A stretch of 64,000 nt of DNA, taken from positions 3,977,501-4,041,500 of the forward strand of contig JAJEKV010000091.1 of the NCBI GenBank assembly GCA_021234155.1. The letters are read 5' to 3'. Every line of letters starts with the position of its first letter. Position 1 is the stretch's first letter. The notes under the pieces are model-generated. The model ran no database searches and was not told where the DNA came from. It saw only the letters and a program-made list of their open reading frames with translations. This document shows, one piece after another, positions 23,490 through 37,110 of this stretch. This DNA is from Isoetes taiwanensis. Lineage: Eukaryota > Streptophyta > Lycopodiopsida > Isoetales > Isoetaceae. A program made the translations under genes and the position numbers.

Positions 23490-24901
23490 CACCCCCAAAG
23501 CCTATTTTTTTCTTCCCATTAATCTCCCCATGCCATTGGAACATGAATTGTGGGGCTGATGGAGGCATCTAGAATCCCGTGGATATTGCACTTGCGATTA
23601 TTATAAATTAAGGTTTTCTTTTCCTTATATATCTTGAGCTGCCAATTCAAAATTGCATGTGGGATATATCGTTCAAATTATCAAGAACCCTAAAACACGG
23701 CCTAAGATTAGATCGATTTGGCCAAACCAAACTGCTCAATCATACCCCAAGCTGAATCACCACCTTAATGCCAAGAACACATATGGGAAACAAAAGGATA
23801 GAGATTGAATGGAATTAATCAAAGAATCTACAATGAGCGGAGGATCTACAAAGGGGCTTTTCAGCGGAAAGGAAAATCTGAGGGCTTTAAAGGCGATTAT
23901 TTGCTTTGAAGAAGGGCCAACTGCTTGATTAGAGCTTGATTCTGACCTCAAACTTGATTTACAACTTCGGATTATTGACAAAATTATGAGTTGATTTATT
24001 ATCTACCTATTTGATCCCATTACCAAGACTTCGAGCTTGGGATTTATGTTATTAAGCCTTTGATTACGAGTTAATTGAAAATCCGACCCTTATTGTTGAA
24101 ATCACGGTGCCATACATTGATCTATTCACAAAAAGCGGTTACCACTAGTGTTTCTTTCTTTGCATTCTATCCCCGATTAACTTGATGTTGTTTATTTGAC
24201 ATCTCGGCATGTTTCATGAAGTATCAAACAAAATCCCCTTGATGTCGAGATCATCAATACAAAGATTGAGTTATCATTTAAGATGCATCATAGCGGAGAA
24301 TTCGACAAAAAAGCAGTGATGCATAAAAGTGCCTAGGGCACTAAGATCCGTCATCTCATGCATTTGCAGGGGAATAATACAGAATTGTTGTGCATCCTTT
24401 CAATAAATAAGTTTGCTTTCCAAGCTGTTCATGTTTTGTAGCGGTCGATCAAAAGAAAATTCAAAAAAAAAATCTGAGTTCTATTTGCCAAGAGCATCAA
24501 GGCCCTTTGTGTGAAGACCTTTTTAGAGTAGGCAAAGTTTTTTCAAAACCAAAATCCACTCCCAATAGCGAGGATCATAAAGGGCTCTGCGAGGGATATT
24601 GACCAAAAAATTGACTTGAGTGGGAACAACAATTTGGTCTATCTAGCCTTGTCAAATCCTCTCGGACTTTTCAGCAAGATAATTATAGGTGTTGAGCATC
24701 GTGCAAGCAAGAATCCTGAAACAAAGCTCAAATGGTGTGCATGTGGCTCACAGGCGAGGACTTTTTATCTTTGGGGGAAAGGCTGCTGAAAATAATCTCT
24801 TGAGCATTGCCCCGAATTTTGCACTTTCGTGGGGTTGCCTTAAGCAACACGGAGGTTCTAAACCAGGGTTGAAGGTTTTGCAGGGGAACACCTTCAAGCA
24901 A
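23490..24901 (+). mobile_element. Dispersed repeat F1, copy 1 (LTR-like)
   Basis: It aligns through its length with 32,128-33,570, much diverged. Shared landmarks are CCCCCAA near the start, CAAGAACCCTAA, GGGATATTGACCAAAA and the final CAACACGGAGGTTCTAAA with the following GAAGGTTTTGC. The length of about 1.4 kb and the lack of coding suggest a solo LTR or LTR. The right edge abuts a truncated chromovirus LTR. Confidence 0.5.
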
Positions 24902-25838
24902 GGGACCCACTAGTTCCCATTGTTTTCACGGCACTTTGTGCATAGAGCCCACGGCTCACGGAGGCTATGGAGTGGCCCACACAAGCTAGCGGGGTGATGT
25001 GGCAAAGTGGAGGGGAGGATCCCCTCTTGTGTGACTCTTTTGAGGGTCCTATAGCCCGGGCTAGGCTCATAGTCGATCCACTTAAATTATTGGGCGGGTT
25101 ATGGGTCAGGCACTTCACGGTCAATCAATGGTGTCTCCAAGGTTGCAAGTGTTGGCTTGGCTCTTGTTCAGGGGATTCGGTCGGGTATGGACATGTGTAA
25201 GCCGATCCCTCTAGCTGCCCATGGAATTACTTGCCTCTAGGAGGGAGATGCAACCCTTCCTACATCATTGGACTGGGAGATGATGCAACTTGGGTAGTCT
25301 GGTTGGGTGATACCATGGGATTCGTCTCCGTGAGGTTACACTAGCAGCAGACTGGGGTTGCTTTATCGCAAAGTATGCACATGAGGGGCGGATGGAGTGG
25401 TCAACCTAACCATTGTCTATTGCCATTGGAAATCATTGCCATAACTCGATGCGGTGTTAGGCCTCCGGTAGTCGGAGTCAAAGCCCATGAGTTTGATCCA
25501 CAGGTAAGAGCCTCTATTTGATGTATTTGATGCATTATTGTATTGTTAGGTATTTATTATGACATGGATGGATGGATTGACACTACCATTTGAGGTAGTT
25601 TGTTGTTATTATTGCTAGTTAGCATGTTGTATATTTTGCTTTTCGTTGACATAGGGACCCCTATAGAGGAGGAGGCGGAATGACACCTATGTGTCCTCTA
25701 CTTGATAGTCTGGTCCCCTAGGCCTTGAGTTAGGCAGAGGGCCCACATCACGATGGGTGGCCAGATTGGATTGGATGGGGAAAGTCCCTTCGATGTATCT
25801 GACGGGCTGCATTATATAAGCGCCAAGGAGGCGTCACA
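24902..25838 (+). mobile_element. Truncated chromovirus-type LTR (3' part)
   Basis: It aligns with 40,110-41,013, the second half of the 3' LTR at 39,462, from TAGTTCCCATT through GCCTCTATTTGATGTATTTG to the terminal CGTCACA. A TATATAAG box lies at about 25,812-25,820. The first 650 bp of the LTR are missing at the junction with repeat F1. Confidence 0.65.
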
Positions 25839-27532
25839 ATATTATCGAGCCATGATCTTAGGCCAAGATCTATACTAACCATCACCTTATGATAAAAACT
25901 AAGCGGCCTAGTAAAAAGTTTAGGTCACGAGAATTCCAATATTGAACCTCGAGTGGGAAAAATTTCCCGCGAATAAGGTCATCCTTAAAAATTAAGTTAA
26001 CTTAGAAAATAATATTAATAGAATCCATGAATTCTAGTAACTTTGATGAAAATTGTGCATTAAGCCAATATTCCACTAGAAATGGGTCAAAAGAATTGGC
26101 CAAAATAGACTTCCTAGTGGAATGTGGGTATAAATCAACAGGGGGCCATTGGAAAATTTTAAATTCTAATATTATAGGGTCAATATAAATAAAGGTGGTT
26201 GGAATAAATAGCCATAAATATCCCCATATATACCCTAATTTGGCCACAATAATTTTGCCTTAATATGTTCCTTATCCAGATTCTGAGTTACCTTCTCTCC
26301 AAAAGGGAGACCTCTAAAATTTTCGTCCAACTCCGGGAGGTTTGATATGGCACACAAAACCCGGCAGGGAAATACAAACTCATGAAGGTGTTAGATGTAT
26401 AAGCATAGGCAAAGTAGGTTTATCACGAGAAACATCCAAAGGTTGAGCGAAGATTCATCAGGAGCGGGAGTTCCGCGGGGATGAAGACGGTGGTATTAGT
26501 AGATTATGTTGAGGTCATCATCCCGAGGAAGGCGTGATCGGAATCACAAGAACAAGAAGAATGTGAGAGAGGGACTCGGAGAATGCGAAAAGGAGAATCT
26601 GGCAGGAGTAAGTAACACCTGCGATGCACGAGGAGGAATCGGAGGGAACAAAGGCGAGTCAATTTCACATGAGAGGCGATCCTAGCGCCTTGATAGGTAT
26701 AGTGAATTGAGAAGATAGTAATTAAGTGATCAAGGACATCGAGGAGCAAGCGAGAACAAAATCTCACGGAGCAGCGATAGCACCACACCACCTTATCCCT
26801 GATATAGCAAGCTTTACCCATGGGAATGAGATAAGAAGTGATATAGAGCAGGGAGAGACCATTAAGCCTCGAAATGATGGGAATACAGAAAGTTGCAAGA
26901 TGCAGGTGCATATATGAAACAATGGGTTCAAGTATAATCATTGATATAGCCTGCTTGAATCCCAGTTGTAAAGGGGAAGACCCCCAGCGGTCGAAGCCCC
27001 CACCTGGGCACGAAGAGGCGAAAAATTGGCAAAGCATGGGCCAAACTTCGTAGCATTCGGGGGCCTAAGAAGAATTAGGCATTTTTCAACAATCGTTAAT
27101 CTCTTCATTAGAAATTATCTGAGGAATTCTGATGCGGTATAGGGTTACCCTATGATGCTCGGGGTTTCCAAAGCTTTGGCGGTTATTGTCAATTGTTTGA
27201 GGAGTCAAATTTACAGCTATTCCATAAAGCGGAGGAGTCCTTTGTTATGCGAGAAGGGACATGAATTTGGCCCGAAGCGAATCACGGTAAAAGATGTGGG
27301 GTTATTTTTTCTGAGTTAGAGACTCACTAAATATTTGTCTTAATTATTAGTAAATGTGTTAGTGTAATTATGCTTAAAGATATTCGTTCTATAGACTTCT
27401 CATTACCCAAAAAAAAAGGGTTCTTCTACATTAACGAGGGCTATCATATAAAACTTCTTCAAATTCTATAATGTTACAAGATTCTATAAAGTTATAATGG
27501 CATGCTTTATATTGAACTTTCTAAAGCTTATA
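25839..27532. other. Unassigned, probably decayed element internal sequence
   Basis: It follows a chromovirus-type LTR, so it may be the 5' leader and gag of that element, but no gag motif can be read. The 177-codon minus-strand frame at 26,504-27,037 has no family signature and lies opposite purine-rich DNA. Confidence 0.3.
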
Positions 27533-27662
27533 GGATGGTACCATTATCACTTGGTATTGAGGGGCAGCTATAAGTAATATTGGATAACATATTGAGTCGG
27601 GATGGTACCATTATCACTTGGTATTGAGGGCAGCTATAAGTAATATTGGATAACATATTGGT
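27533..27662. repeat. Tandem duplication, about 65 bp x 2
   Basis: The unit starting GGATGGTACCATTATCAC occurs at 27,533 and again at 27,600, differing by a few bases (GAGGGGCAGC versus GAGGGCAGC). It ends TGGATAACATATTG in both. Confidence 0.85.
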
Positions 27663-29200
27663 CAATTAGAATAAAATATAAACCCAGGAGCTTATCATTA
27701 AGTAGTAATTCCGTGTTGTCGGTTATAATTGCTATATCAACCTCTGGAAATCTTTGAGCAGCAATTGTATTTAAAAGCGTTATAAGCATCGATTTGTGCT
27801 CAATAAATATTACTATTGATAGATCACGAAGTTTATACTAGTAAAAATAAAAAATAAAAGAATACCTTAGCATTAAGCGAGAACAGCGACTGTTCTTAGC
27901 ATAAGCCATGGCGTAAAACAATATAGGAGGCTAATGTAGAATAGCATAAAGCGTAATAAGTTAATGTTAATAGCTTGAAATATATAAAGCGTGGGCCAGT
28001 TCGAGAAATAGGAAGCAAGCGGCGCAGACTGCGAGCAAGCCAAATCATAGCAAACCCCAAATCCATACCCTTTCCACGATTGCCAGTTTTGGGCAATCTG
28101 TAATAAAAAGATAGAAGCTATAGTTAGAAGTTATAAATAGAAACAAATATATAAAAGCTTAGATTGAACTTGAAGAAGGCAGAAATATAGCGCAGGCGGA
28201 CTCATGGCCTTTGGCCTTAACCCTTTGGCGAGGCCCCAAGCGAGGGGTAAAGTGCATGCACATCAAGAGTCTGCCTTATTTTCATCTTTCCCTAACAAAG
28301 CTTCGAGAACCTGCATTTTAAATTCGGTATTGACTTGCAAACTTTGATCAAACACCGGCCGGGATCTTGTTGAAGATCTCAATTATCTTTACAAAGAAAA
28401 ACCTCTTCAAGACCCTCCGCTTTGAAGCCGCCAAGGCCAGAGGCGACATGTCAGCGCCCTTCAGACCATGCCAAAGCTCTCAAGACCTCCAAGCACGGGT
28501 TTGTAAGCCCACCCCCAGCCATCCAAAAAGTTTTTGGCCTAAATCAATTTTTCCATTCTTTTTCTTTCCCCGCCCTTAAACCCAAATGATAAACCCTTTC
28601 TTTTTATTTTATTTCATTTTAGTTTCTACACATATCCTTGATTCCTAATTTTTCTAAACTTCCCCACATCATACCAAGTTGCCTAGCCTTACCTTCTTTG
28701 TTGTGCAAACTCTAGGACTTGATTTCAAAAGCGACTAGTTCTCTTAGCACCAGTTGTCTACATAATTCAAAAGCATAAGTTGGCATAAGTAGAAAGTGAT
28801 TCCACTTTATTCACTACACCCTCGCACCATTACCATTGTGCCAATAGAATAGTGCCTAGGCCTTGTCCAATTACGATATGCTTAAACCATGAGCATGTTA
28901 GGGAAAGTGTTGGTGCCATTAAACTTTTTCTAAGCCTAGATCAACTTACCCCCCCATTAATATTAAGTAACTAAAAGGACATGATTTGGTTGTGAATTCT
29001 TAGCATAAGTATTCATCTATTGGACAAAACCTAAACTTTGAAAAATAAATAAATAAATAAAAATAAATCAAAATTATTAGGGTTTTTGGCATGGAACCCT
29101 AAGTCTTTTGGGTATATATGTCCTTCAACTCCTACTTGAAGCCACACAAGAAGCTTATTTAGGCTGATTTTTTCACTTCTCATCCTATTATATACCTTTT
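27663..29200. other. No recognised gene
   Basis: AT-rich intergenic or decayed repeat sequence. Small frames are uninformative. I see no RNA gene, domain or clear terminal repeat. Confidence 0.3.
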
Positions 29201-31300
29201 ATTTGCACCTTGCATAGTTCCATGGTGCCTATAGAATTTGTTCAATGGTACTGCAACTCAGAGCATATCAGGAAAGCACCAATTGATGAGGTATTTCAAG
29301 TCTTTCAGCATACCTTTGACTTTTATGAGACAACATCCAGGACACCTTATTATCAAGATATCCTTGAGTCGATACAATCAAGAGCCTCGGGGCGGCGAAG
29401 TAAGACTTCAAGGATAAATTGGAACATGGATCTCTCTTAAAGCTATCATGGCAGCCCGGAGCCATATATCGGGGGAAACAAATAGAAAGGATCGAAAGAA
29501 TGCCCGCGATACATGACATGTAAGGTTCAAGATCGGCTTCGCGGCCTTAGCAACCTTTTGCATTATCGGGCAATAAATGACTGGGAACCGTCGGTCGCGA
29601 CCCCTTGATCTCACATCATTGAATATGAGGGCGGTTAAGGCCATATTTAGAAGAAGCGTACATCAAGTCCAACCTTCTAAGGGGCCATTGGCGAACATCG
29701 AAGAAGAAGAAGGGATTATGAGGAAGAAGTCTATGACTTCGAAAAAATGAACCCGTTAGCCAAACAATTGGAGAAGTACATCAAGACCACGTAAGACCTT
29801 CCAAGAAAGGCAACAGCTCCCCAGTTGGAATCACATCTCTTCACGCCAATTATTACCGAAGGGAGGAGTACCTTTTCAGATGATATCTTGCACCGTAAAA
29901 TCTTTGCATTGATCAAGGTCTCCGCTTTGATGAACTCTTGGCTATCATCATTGATGCTTATAATGATGACTTCATCAATTATTCATCGAGGAGCTTCCAA
30001 GAAAGATAGCTAAAAAAGGAGGCCTACACCACATAGAACACCACCGATATACAAGCATATGATTTTATCAAGCATCGGATCACGGCACCAAGATCTTCCA
30101 AACGAGGAAGAGTTTGAGCCATTCAAGCAAGATTGTTTAAGAATGGGGCACAACCAATCCCAAACAAGCCACGCCATCATGGGGCCAAACCACCTAGGCG
30201 ATCATATTAACCTTGATAGTGCCATCTCGATGAAGAAGGATCATGATGACTTGATGGCGATAGAAATCTGAGGGTTAAAGCCATGAGGAAAAGGATCACG
30301 ATCCGCTTTCCAAGATGGGAAAAAGCTTTCACGCTACTATCTCCCTTCGTTCACTCAAAGGTTAAATAATAGTTTTCCACAAACAAATTAGCCACATAGG
30401 AGAAGAGGCAGCACTTACTTGCTATTAGCACTCTTATGCGACTCATTCTAAACTTCAAGAACATTGACCATATAATTCTAATCGAGGAGATCTCGGGGTC
30501 TTGCATTACCTTGATTTTGCCTCCTGGGATACCTTCGGATGGACCTTTAGCGAATGGCCGCAAGGACACATAACTTGCCCCGAAAAAGGTAGACCCAACA
30601 CTTGAAGGACACTTCGACATGAAAACATGCTAAAGCGTGGGCCATGGCCTCAAACTCAAAGACATTAAGGAGCACTTCAAACCCAAACGTCGATATCAGC
30701 ATTAGAGCCCAAGGGCCTACAACATTTAGATATACCTTAAAATAGTGTTCTTGAACTCAAATTTTGAGATCAAATATGTAACTTTCTTATTATGAATATA
30801 AGTGTTTTTGCTATAAGTTCTTCAACGAGTAAGATAAATACCATAACAATAACATCTTAGTATCCATAGTGCATAACAGACATCCTTGATTAATGTTTGC
30901 AGCCAGAAACCTCACAACCACTCCACAGAATCAAGGAAGTCAAGGCCAAGCCTCGAATTGGGCACCACAAAATTTATTCGGCCGAGAAGCACAGGAAGTC
31001 GAGATGACACTGCTGCCATGCTATGGCAGCATGGAAGAGCAAGACACATTATCACATTCTCATGCTTACACTTTGATTTGAACATAGATATGCAAGAAGA
31101 ATGCATATTTGCACACTTTGATAAGAAGACTTCAAGAGCAAGGTGAGGACATTTGACTAAGGTCCACCTGAAAAGCAAGTCATGAAGGTGATTGAAGCAA
31201 AATTTGAAGATTTGAAGACCCCTTGAAAAGTTCTTGGTGTGTGATGCTACTATTTGAGTTCTTGGCATAATTACATTATTTGATTCCCATCCCTAAACCC
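29201..31300. other. Decayed repeat with one short open frame
   Basis: A 76-codon plus-strand frame (29,210-29,440) begins near CCATGGTGCC and reads VPIEFVQWYCNSEHIRKAP. It could be the start of a gag-like protein, because the DNA downstream has fragmentary open stretches (30,059-30,271; 30,886-31,146), but I recognise no family. A 9-bp-stem hairpin lies at 31,011-31,031. Confidence 0.3.
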
Positions 31301-32127
31301 TCCACACCCCCTTCACCATGAAGATATGCCCATGAAACCCCAAGTTCCATGCCTACATTTCATCTCCCAAGTCAAATTGGCCTAGAAGATTTTTCCAGTC
31401 AAAACTTCTCCTTTACATGTCACTCACATCCTACACACACTTACCATGCCATCACCATCTCATTGAAGCACAAATTTCCACTTGACTTGGTCATACACAT
31501 GGTCAAAGGTCAAATTCCTCTCTCTAAAAGTAAAAAAATGAGAAAGAGTGCAAAATTCCTAAGGGAAGCACTTAAGAGTCAAAGTTTGCCTAGAAAATGC
31601 AAATTATATGCATTGATATGACATCACTCAAAAAGGCCAGAGTCACCGGTACATGTCATCCACATTGCCATGTCACACTATGCACATGTCACCCCATTGA
31701 AATTATATCTTTTGCAAAAGATCTTCAAATTACATGGTTGAATCCATAAGGGGACATATCATTTTGCCACATCATCACCAACACTTCCACATCATCATCC
31801 ACATGTCATACATCATGTCCACCTCATTCCATGTTTTGACTAGAAAAAATATTCTTAGCCAAGTTGTTTGACACCTCATCACCTTTACTTGCCATGTCAT
31901 CCTCACATTGCCAACTCATCATGCCCACATGCCACATCACCATCCATGTACCCCTTTTCAAGGCCTTCAAAAGGATCCTTTGCAAAAAAGATTCCACCAT
32001 CCTCTCACAGAGCATCAAAAAGATCCTTTTGCAAAAAAAGAAAATTAAAAAATTCGTTTATTTTGACCTCAAATATGCCTTCTTGGGATCGTGCACGACC
32101 TTATTTTTCACAAAAAAAAAGTTTCCT
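31301..32127. other. Non-coding CA-rich stretch
   Basis: It is dominated by irregular CACATG/CCATCA/TCATC motifs, giving a low-complexity plus strand. No coding is supported. Open frames such as 31,868-32,242 are His/Ser/Pro-rich artefacts. Confidence 0.4.
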
Positions 32128-33570
32128 ATCTACCCCCAAGCCTAGATTCCTTAACCAATCACCCATCTTCGCCACGTGGAATATCCCAAGCTTGTGGGAA
32201 GTGGAGGTACAGAGGCCCAATGGATATTACACTATTTATTAATTATATTGAATTTGTTTGTTGTTATATACCTTGGGCCTTACGGTTTGAATTCAGCCCG
32301 TGGGGTATTTATACAAAACTCCCAAGAACCCTAATCCCCAGAAGTGCCAAGATCCGGCTAATTAGCCTGAAGCAACTACCCAATCATTACCCTGAGCTGC
32401 CGAATTGTCTTGCATAACACCAAGAACTCATCACATAATCTAAAAAACAAAGCATTAAACCAAATTAGCCAAGAACGGAAGGACGATGAAGCGGAATTTT
32501 AAAGGGGGTTTTATGCTCAGAAGATTTTCGAGGGCTTTGAGGGGTGAAAGGCGGATCGATTACCTTGAAGAAGGACCCGGCTTACTCATTTGGAGCTTGA
32601 TTCACCTTCCAAGCATGAAGATTTGCATGAATTCCCGACAAATTTATGCTATTGACTTGATTGTATACCTTTTTCATACACGTACCCAAGACTTACTATT
32701 GTTTGCACATGTGATCACGAGTGAAATGAAAATCCGAGCCTTGTTGAGAAATTCGTGAGTGCTTCTTGTTGATTTTTGTGACAAACATCCTTTCTATGCA
32801 TTATTAGCCTTAGCATCTCACTTCAAAAAAAAAAAAGGAAAAAGCATTGCATATAATCATCTATAGTGTAAGTGTATGGTGATCATAATATTAGCATGAT
32901 TCATTGGTACGTGGGTTTATGCACGCACCATAGGGTTATTGATACATTGGAGTGCAATTCCACTTATATTACGCTCTAGTAGCCTTCATCGGTTCATTCT
33001 CGGTAATTGTAAAAGCATTGATATTCCATGAGAAAAGCAAAAGAGCATCTAAACATCTAGAAATTCAAAATTCATCTGGCTGTTCATACTTTGTGATGAC
33101 ATTTATCCAAAAAATCAAAATTCAAAGCGAGACACATCTTTTTGCAAAGGGCGTCCTTGAACATTACGTCTTAGGATATTTTATAAGGGGTTGAGGCATC
33201 ATATCTCAAAAAGAGACTACTGTCGAGTTTGAAAATTTAGCTCTGCCGGGGATATTGACCAAAATTGACACAGTCGGGAATGCTTATATGACAAGCTTGC
33301 CCTTATCAAAATCCATCGGACTTTTTTCCCAACATCCTTCAAGATCTTGTCGCGGCTTAGAATCAAGAATCATGAGTGAAATCCCTTTAATTTGCATTTG
33401 GCATGCATTCTTGCAAAGGCGGATTTTTTTCTCTTTAGGGAAAGTTGTTCTTTAACAACTGTTTGAGCATTCTTCTTGGGATTTTTTTCCTTAGAGTGGT
33501 TGCCTCAAGCAACACGGAGGTTCTAAAACCGAGGTTGAAGGTTTTGCCGAAAACACCTTCAACAAACACC
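32128..33570 (+). mobile_element. Dispersed repeat F1, copy 2 (LTR-like)
   Basis: Homologous to 23,490-24,901. It ends with CAACACGGAGGTTCTAAA and ACACCTTCAACAAA, immediately before the gag region of the chromovirus. It may be a nested LTR near the chromovirus 5' leader, because the chromovirus 3' LTR is a different sequence. Confidence 0.5.
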
Positions 33571-33599
33571 GGTAAACAGATAAGCAAAGAGCCTAGTGG

Positions 33600-34700
33600 A
33601 AATGGGCGGCGGATCTTGTAAGTAAATGCAGATTATCACCACTCATTCAAAGGGGAGGAGTATGGGCCACAACAACCACCTCTTCAAGAAGAGAACACCA
33701 ACTCAACAATCACCGGAACAACAACACGCCCCTGATTCGTCCCGGATACAACAAGAGAAAAAGAAGGACCAAAAGATGCCAAAACTCTTCGAGTTCATGC
33801 TCAAATGATAGCCTCGGATGATAGCTCGGATAGTGACTCGACACTTGATTAGGGCGGCTCACATAAAAGGCACAAGCCCTTGAGCGAGGATTATCAAAAA
33901 AAATAGACAATGCAATGAGCAATGTCACGAAAAAAACGATCTTTGGGGCCGGTTCGAGGAAAAACCAGTCGAGGAATGGTGCCGAAGCGGCTAGATGAGA
34001 TGGAAGAATTGGAATTCATATGGCATGAAGGAGAAGATATTGGCAAAGGTAGCAAACGCCAACTTCGATAGGACCACAGCGTGCATATGGTGGAAGGGGC
34101 ATAAAGTCAAATAGGCTAAGGAGAAACAATTGTCGATTCAAAACCTTAAGCAAAGGCTTCAGTAAACATTACGTGCCAGCTCACATACTAATTGTCGATC
34201 TGGCCAGTTCTATCGCTACAGAGCAATGGAATACAATGCGTAGCCAAATACCGTGAGGGAGTTTATGAGGGCTAAGGTTAAGCGTGCCTAGGATATCAAA
34301 AAGGCGGGCATTGGATAGTTATATAGAGGGCTTAATAGCAACATCAAAAGATTAGTCCGTGCAATAAACCCGGGGACAATAGGAAAGCGGAAGATAAGGC
34401 TTTGAGCCTAGAGGACACCATAAAACCCAACGCGCAGAGGCGGTTGTATTACGACTAAAGGGAAAGCAACAAGTAGCTTCAACCAAAAGCACCAACACCG
34501 CGGGGGAAAAGCACATAACAACCGGGGGTAAAATGACAAGCGGACACCCTTTTAACGAACCTTATCTGGCCAGGTCCTTGGCCGAGGGCAAGTCTGTGAA
34601 GCAATTTTGAATAGCATACCTAAGGAAAAAAGGGACGGATGTATAAATAAAAAGTTGTGCTTCGGTGTTTTCAACCGAGGACATTGCATTCACGAAGTGT
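33600..34700 (+). pseudogene. Chromovirus gag (decayed)
   Basis: Fragments match the Retrotrans_gag pattern: TTACIWWKGHKVK (about 34,070-34,115), FYRYRAMEYNA (34,200-34,240), then VREFMR (about 34,255). Stops separate them. It precedes a protease-like region (SGASLN near 35,060) and RT in the normal gypsy order. Confidence 0.55.
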
Positions 34701-35984
34701 CCTTTTGTCATGCAAAGCGACTATGGCGGATCTTGAAGGTAGGGATTCCCCAAATGACATAGGCGTCGGCGAGGAGGAAGCCCAAGATTTCATCAAGAAG
34801 GTGGCGTAGAATTTGTGCGACCATAGAAACGAAAATGTGGAGAGTCAGGTCCAGCTGTCATTTCAGTGAGGGCATTATAGATGATAAACCCTATCTCTAG
34901 TCCTAATAGATACAAGAAGCACCCACAACTTTGCATCTCCTAGGATGGCAACGATACTCAAAACAAAGATCTAAAAGTCAAAGCCAGACCCGATTAGTAT
35001 GGCAAGTGGGGGCAATTAAAGCCATACAAAAGGAAAAAGAGTGAACTTTGATATAACATTGAGCGGGGCAAGTCTAAACATGGGGGTGAAGTCATGGATA
35101 TTGGAAAACATGATCTCATAGTGAAATGGAATTCTTAAAGCCAACTAAAGCGGTGATCAAGCAACTGATAAACACGATATCAATCATGGCACCCAATGGC
35201 AAATGTTTTTTGGTCAAAGGTAAGAAAATTACCTCAACAATGCGGTGCATGTGATTAAAAGCAATTGCGTATAGAAATGCATCGACAAGGATGAAGTTGA
35301 TTATATCCTTAGGCTAGAAGCCATAGACCCAAACCAAAAGAATAAGAAGGAGGATGGAATTTTGAATCAATTACCTAGGCCAATTAACAAGTTAATTAAA
35401 AATTTCATTACCTATTTCGGATGAAATCCGCCAAATTACCATGGGGAATTATTAAATCAAATCCCCGGACTCCCCGGTTGTTTTGTTGATGTTTGTGCGG
35501 CTTATAGATGGTATTATAGGTGGTGGAAAAGGGTTTATAGATGGTATCATAGGTGGTGAAATTGAAATTATATTTGATACAATTACGGTAATTTGTAACA
35601 ATAGAATAGAATAGAATAGGAATAGAATAGAATTATTGTCCCTAGTGCCACGAGGCCCCCATTCAACATTATATAAAATATCATATAATGCATCCTCGGG
35701 GTTAATGCATTAGCCTCCTCTCCCAAATCTTCCCCAAATTATGACCAATTTGCTCACGATATTTAGAACATCTCTTATAAACTTCCCTATAAGTTTTACC
35801 ATCCAAATTAAAAAGGAATGTGAAATCACCCTTGCACGGATGCAAAACCAATTAGTAAAAGCCCCTATAGGATGAGCACACCCGGAGGTTCAAAAACCTT
35901 TGCAAGAATTATTAGAGCTTGAGTTCATTCACGCCAAGTGTATCACCTTTTTGAATTGCACCCATCCTCTTCGTCAAGAAGAAA

Positions 35985-36420
35985 GATTCCGAGGAGTCTA
36001 CGGATGTGCATTGATTATCGCTACTCAACAAACAAGCGATAAAAAGAACAAATATGCATTGCTAAAGGGCTGATGATCCTAATGGACCAGCTCAAGGAGC
36101 AAAGCTCTTTTCAAGATTGATTTAAGGTCTAGTTACCATCAAATAAGAATCAAGGATCGAGGGATATCCATAAGACCACCTTTCGAGGAACGCCCGGAGT
36201 ACGGGCATTCTGAGTTCCACCGGTCATGCCTTTGGTCTATCAAATGCTCCAAAGAACATTTATGCGATGGAATGACATCTTGAGGGGACTTTCTAGACGA
36301 ATTTTCATCATATTTTTTTTGATGACATTCACAATTTATAACAAAGTCTATGGAAGAACATATGGACATTTGAGGAGGGTATTAGAAAAGCTAAGATGAC
36401 ATCGTTTATGCAGCTAAACT
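35985..36420 (+). pseudogene. Chromovirus reverse transcriptase (decayed)
   Basis: The plus strand shows MCIDYRYSTNK (36,005-36,040), FDLRSSYHQIRIKDR (36,110-36,160), SEFHRSCLWSIKCSKEH with an indel (about 36,210-36,260) and F-F-D-D-I-H in the place of the catalytic box (36,310-36,335). The order and spacing fit Ty3/gypsy RT. Frameshifts are many. Confidence 0.75.
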
Positions 36421-36539
36421 TTCAAAATGTCACTTTGCAACAAGTAGAGTGAATATTTGGGGCATCATCTGGTCCGGCGTGAGAGGAATCTCAATGGACC
36501 CGGTAAAAAAATAAAACTCACATAGTGGATTGGCCCGGC

Positions 36540-37110
36540 AAAGAATGTCACCGAAGTAAGAGTTTTCTTGGCTTAGCGCGGCTACTAACAAAATTTGTAA
36601 AGGACTTAGCTAAGTGGGCATCCCCTTTGTTACCTCCACGATGAATAAAAGGTAAAAGATTGGGTGGCACATTGGCTGAAAGAGAATGTTCAAGAAACAT
36701 TCGAAGAAAATTCGAAGCACTGACAACAACACCCGGTGCTTTCACCTACGGATAAAACAAGGATAAGCTAATGCTTAGTGATGCAAAGTGGCTAAGCGGC
36801 AGGTGGAGTTCTCATGCAGGGAAAGGAAGGGAATTTACGGTAGCCTATGATTCTAAGAAGATAAATGGCGCTGGAACGGCGTTATCCAACACATGATCAA
36901 GAACTTTAAAACATTTGTAAAGAGCTCTTGCATTATTTGGAAGCATTATTTGCTTGGTAGGAAATTCCGGTTAGATCGACCCACCAGGCCTCCAATACAT
37001 TTCACACAACCACTCCTCAATTTGAGGCAAAAGGCCATTTGGATGGAATTCCTTGAAGAGTATGACTTGAGATAGTCCTACAAACCCGGACAAAATTAAA
37101 TGTGGTTCTT
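36540..37110 (+). pseudogene. Chromovirus RT connection and RNase H (decayed)
   Basis: NVTEVRVFLGLARLLTKFVK (36,545-36,605) is the thumb/connection signature. Later REFTVAYDSKK (about 36,825-36,860), IWKHYLLGRKFRLD (36,935-36,980) and LNLRQKAIWMEFLEEYDLR (37,017-37,072) match the RNase H region of chromoviruses. Confidence 0.75.

Noticed and set aside
26504-27037. 177-codon minus-strand frame as a gene
   Set aside because: It has no recognisable domain, lies in repeat-flanked DNA opposite purine-rich sequence and has no neighbouring exon or promoter signal.
35590-35635. AATAG short repeat as a functional element
   Set aside because: It is a few copies of a simple microsatellite with no context.
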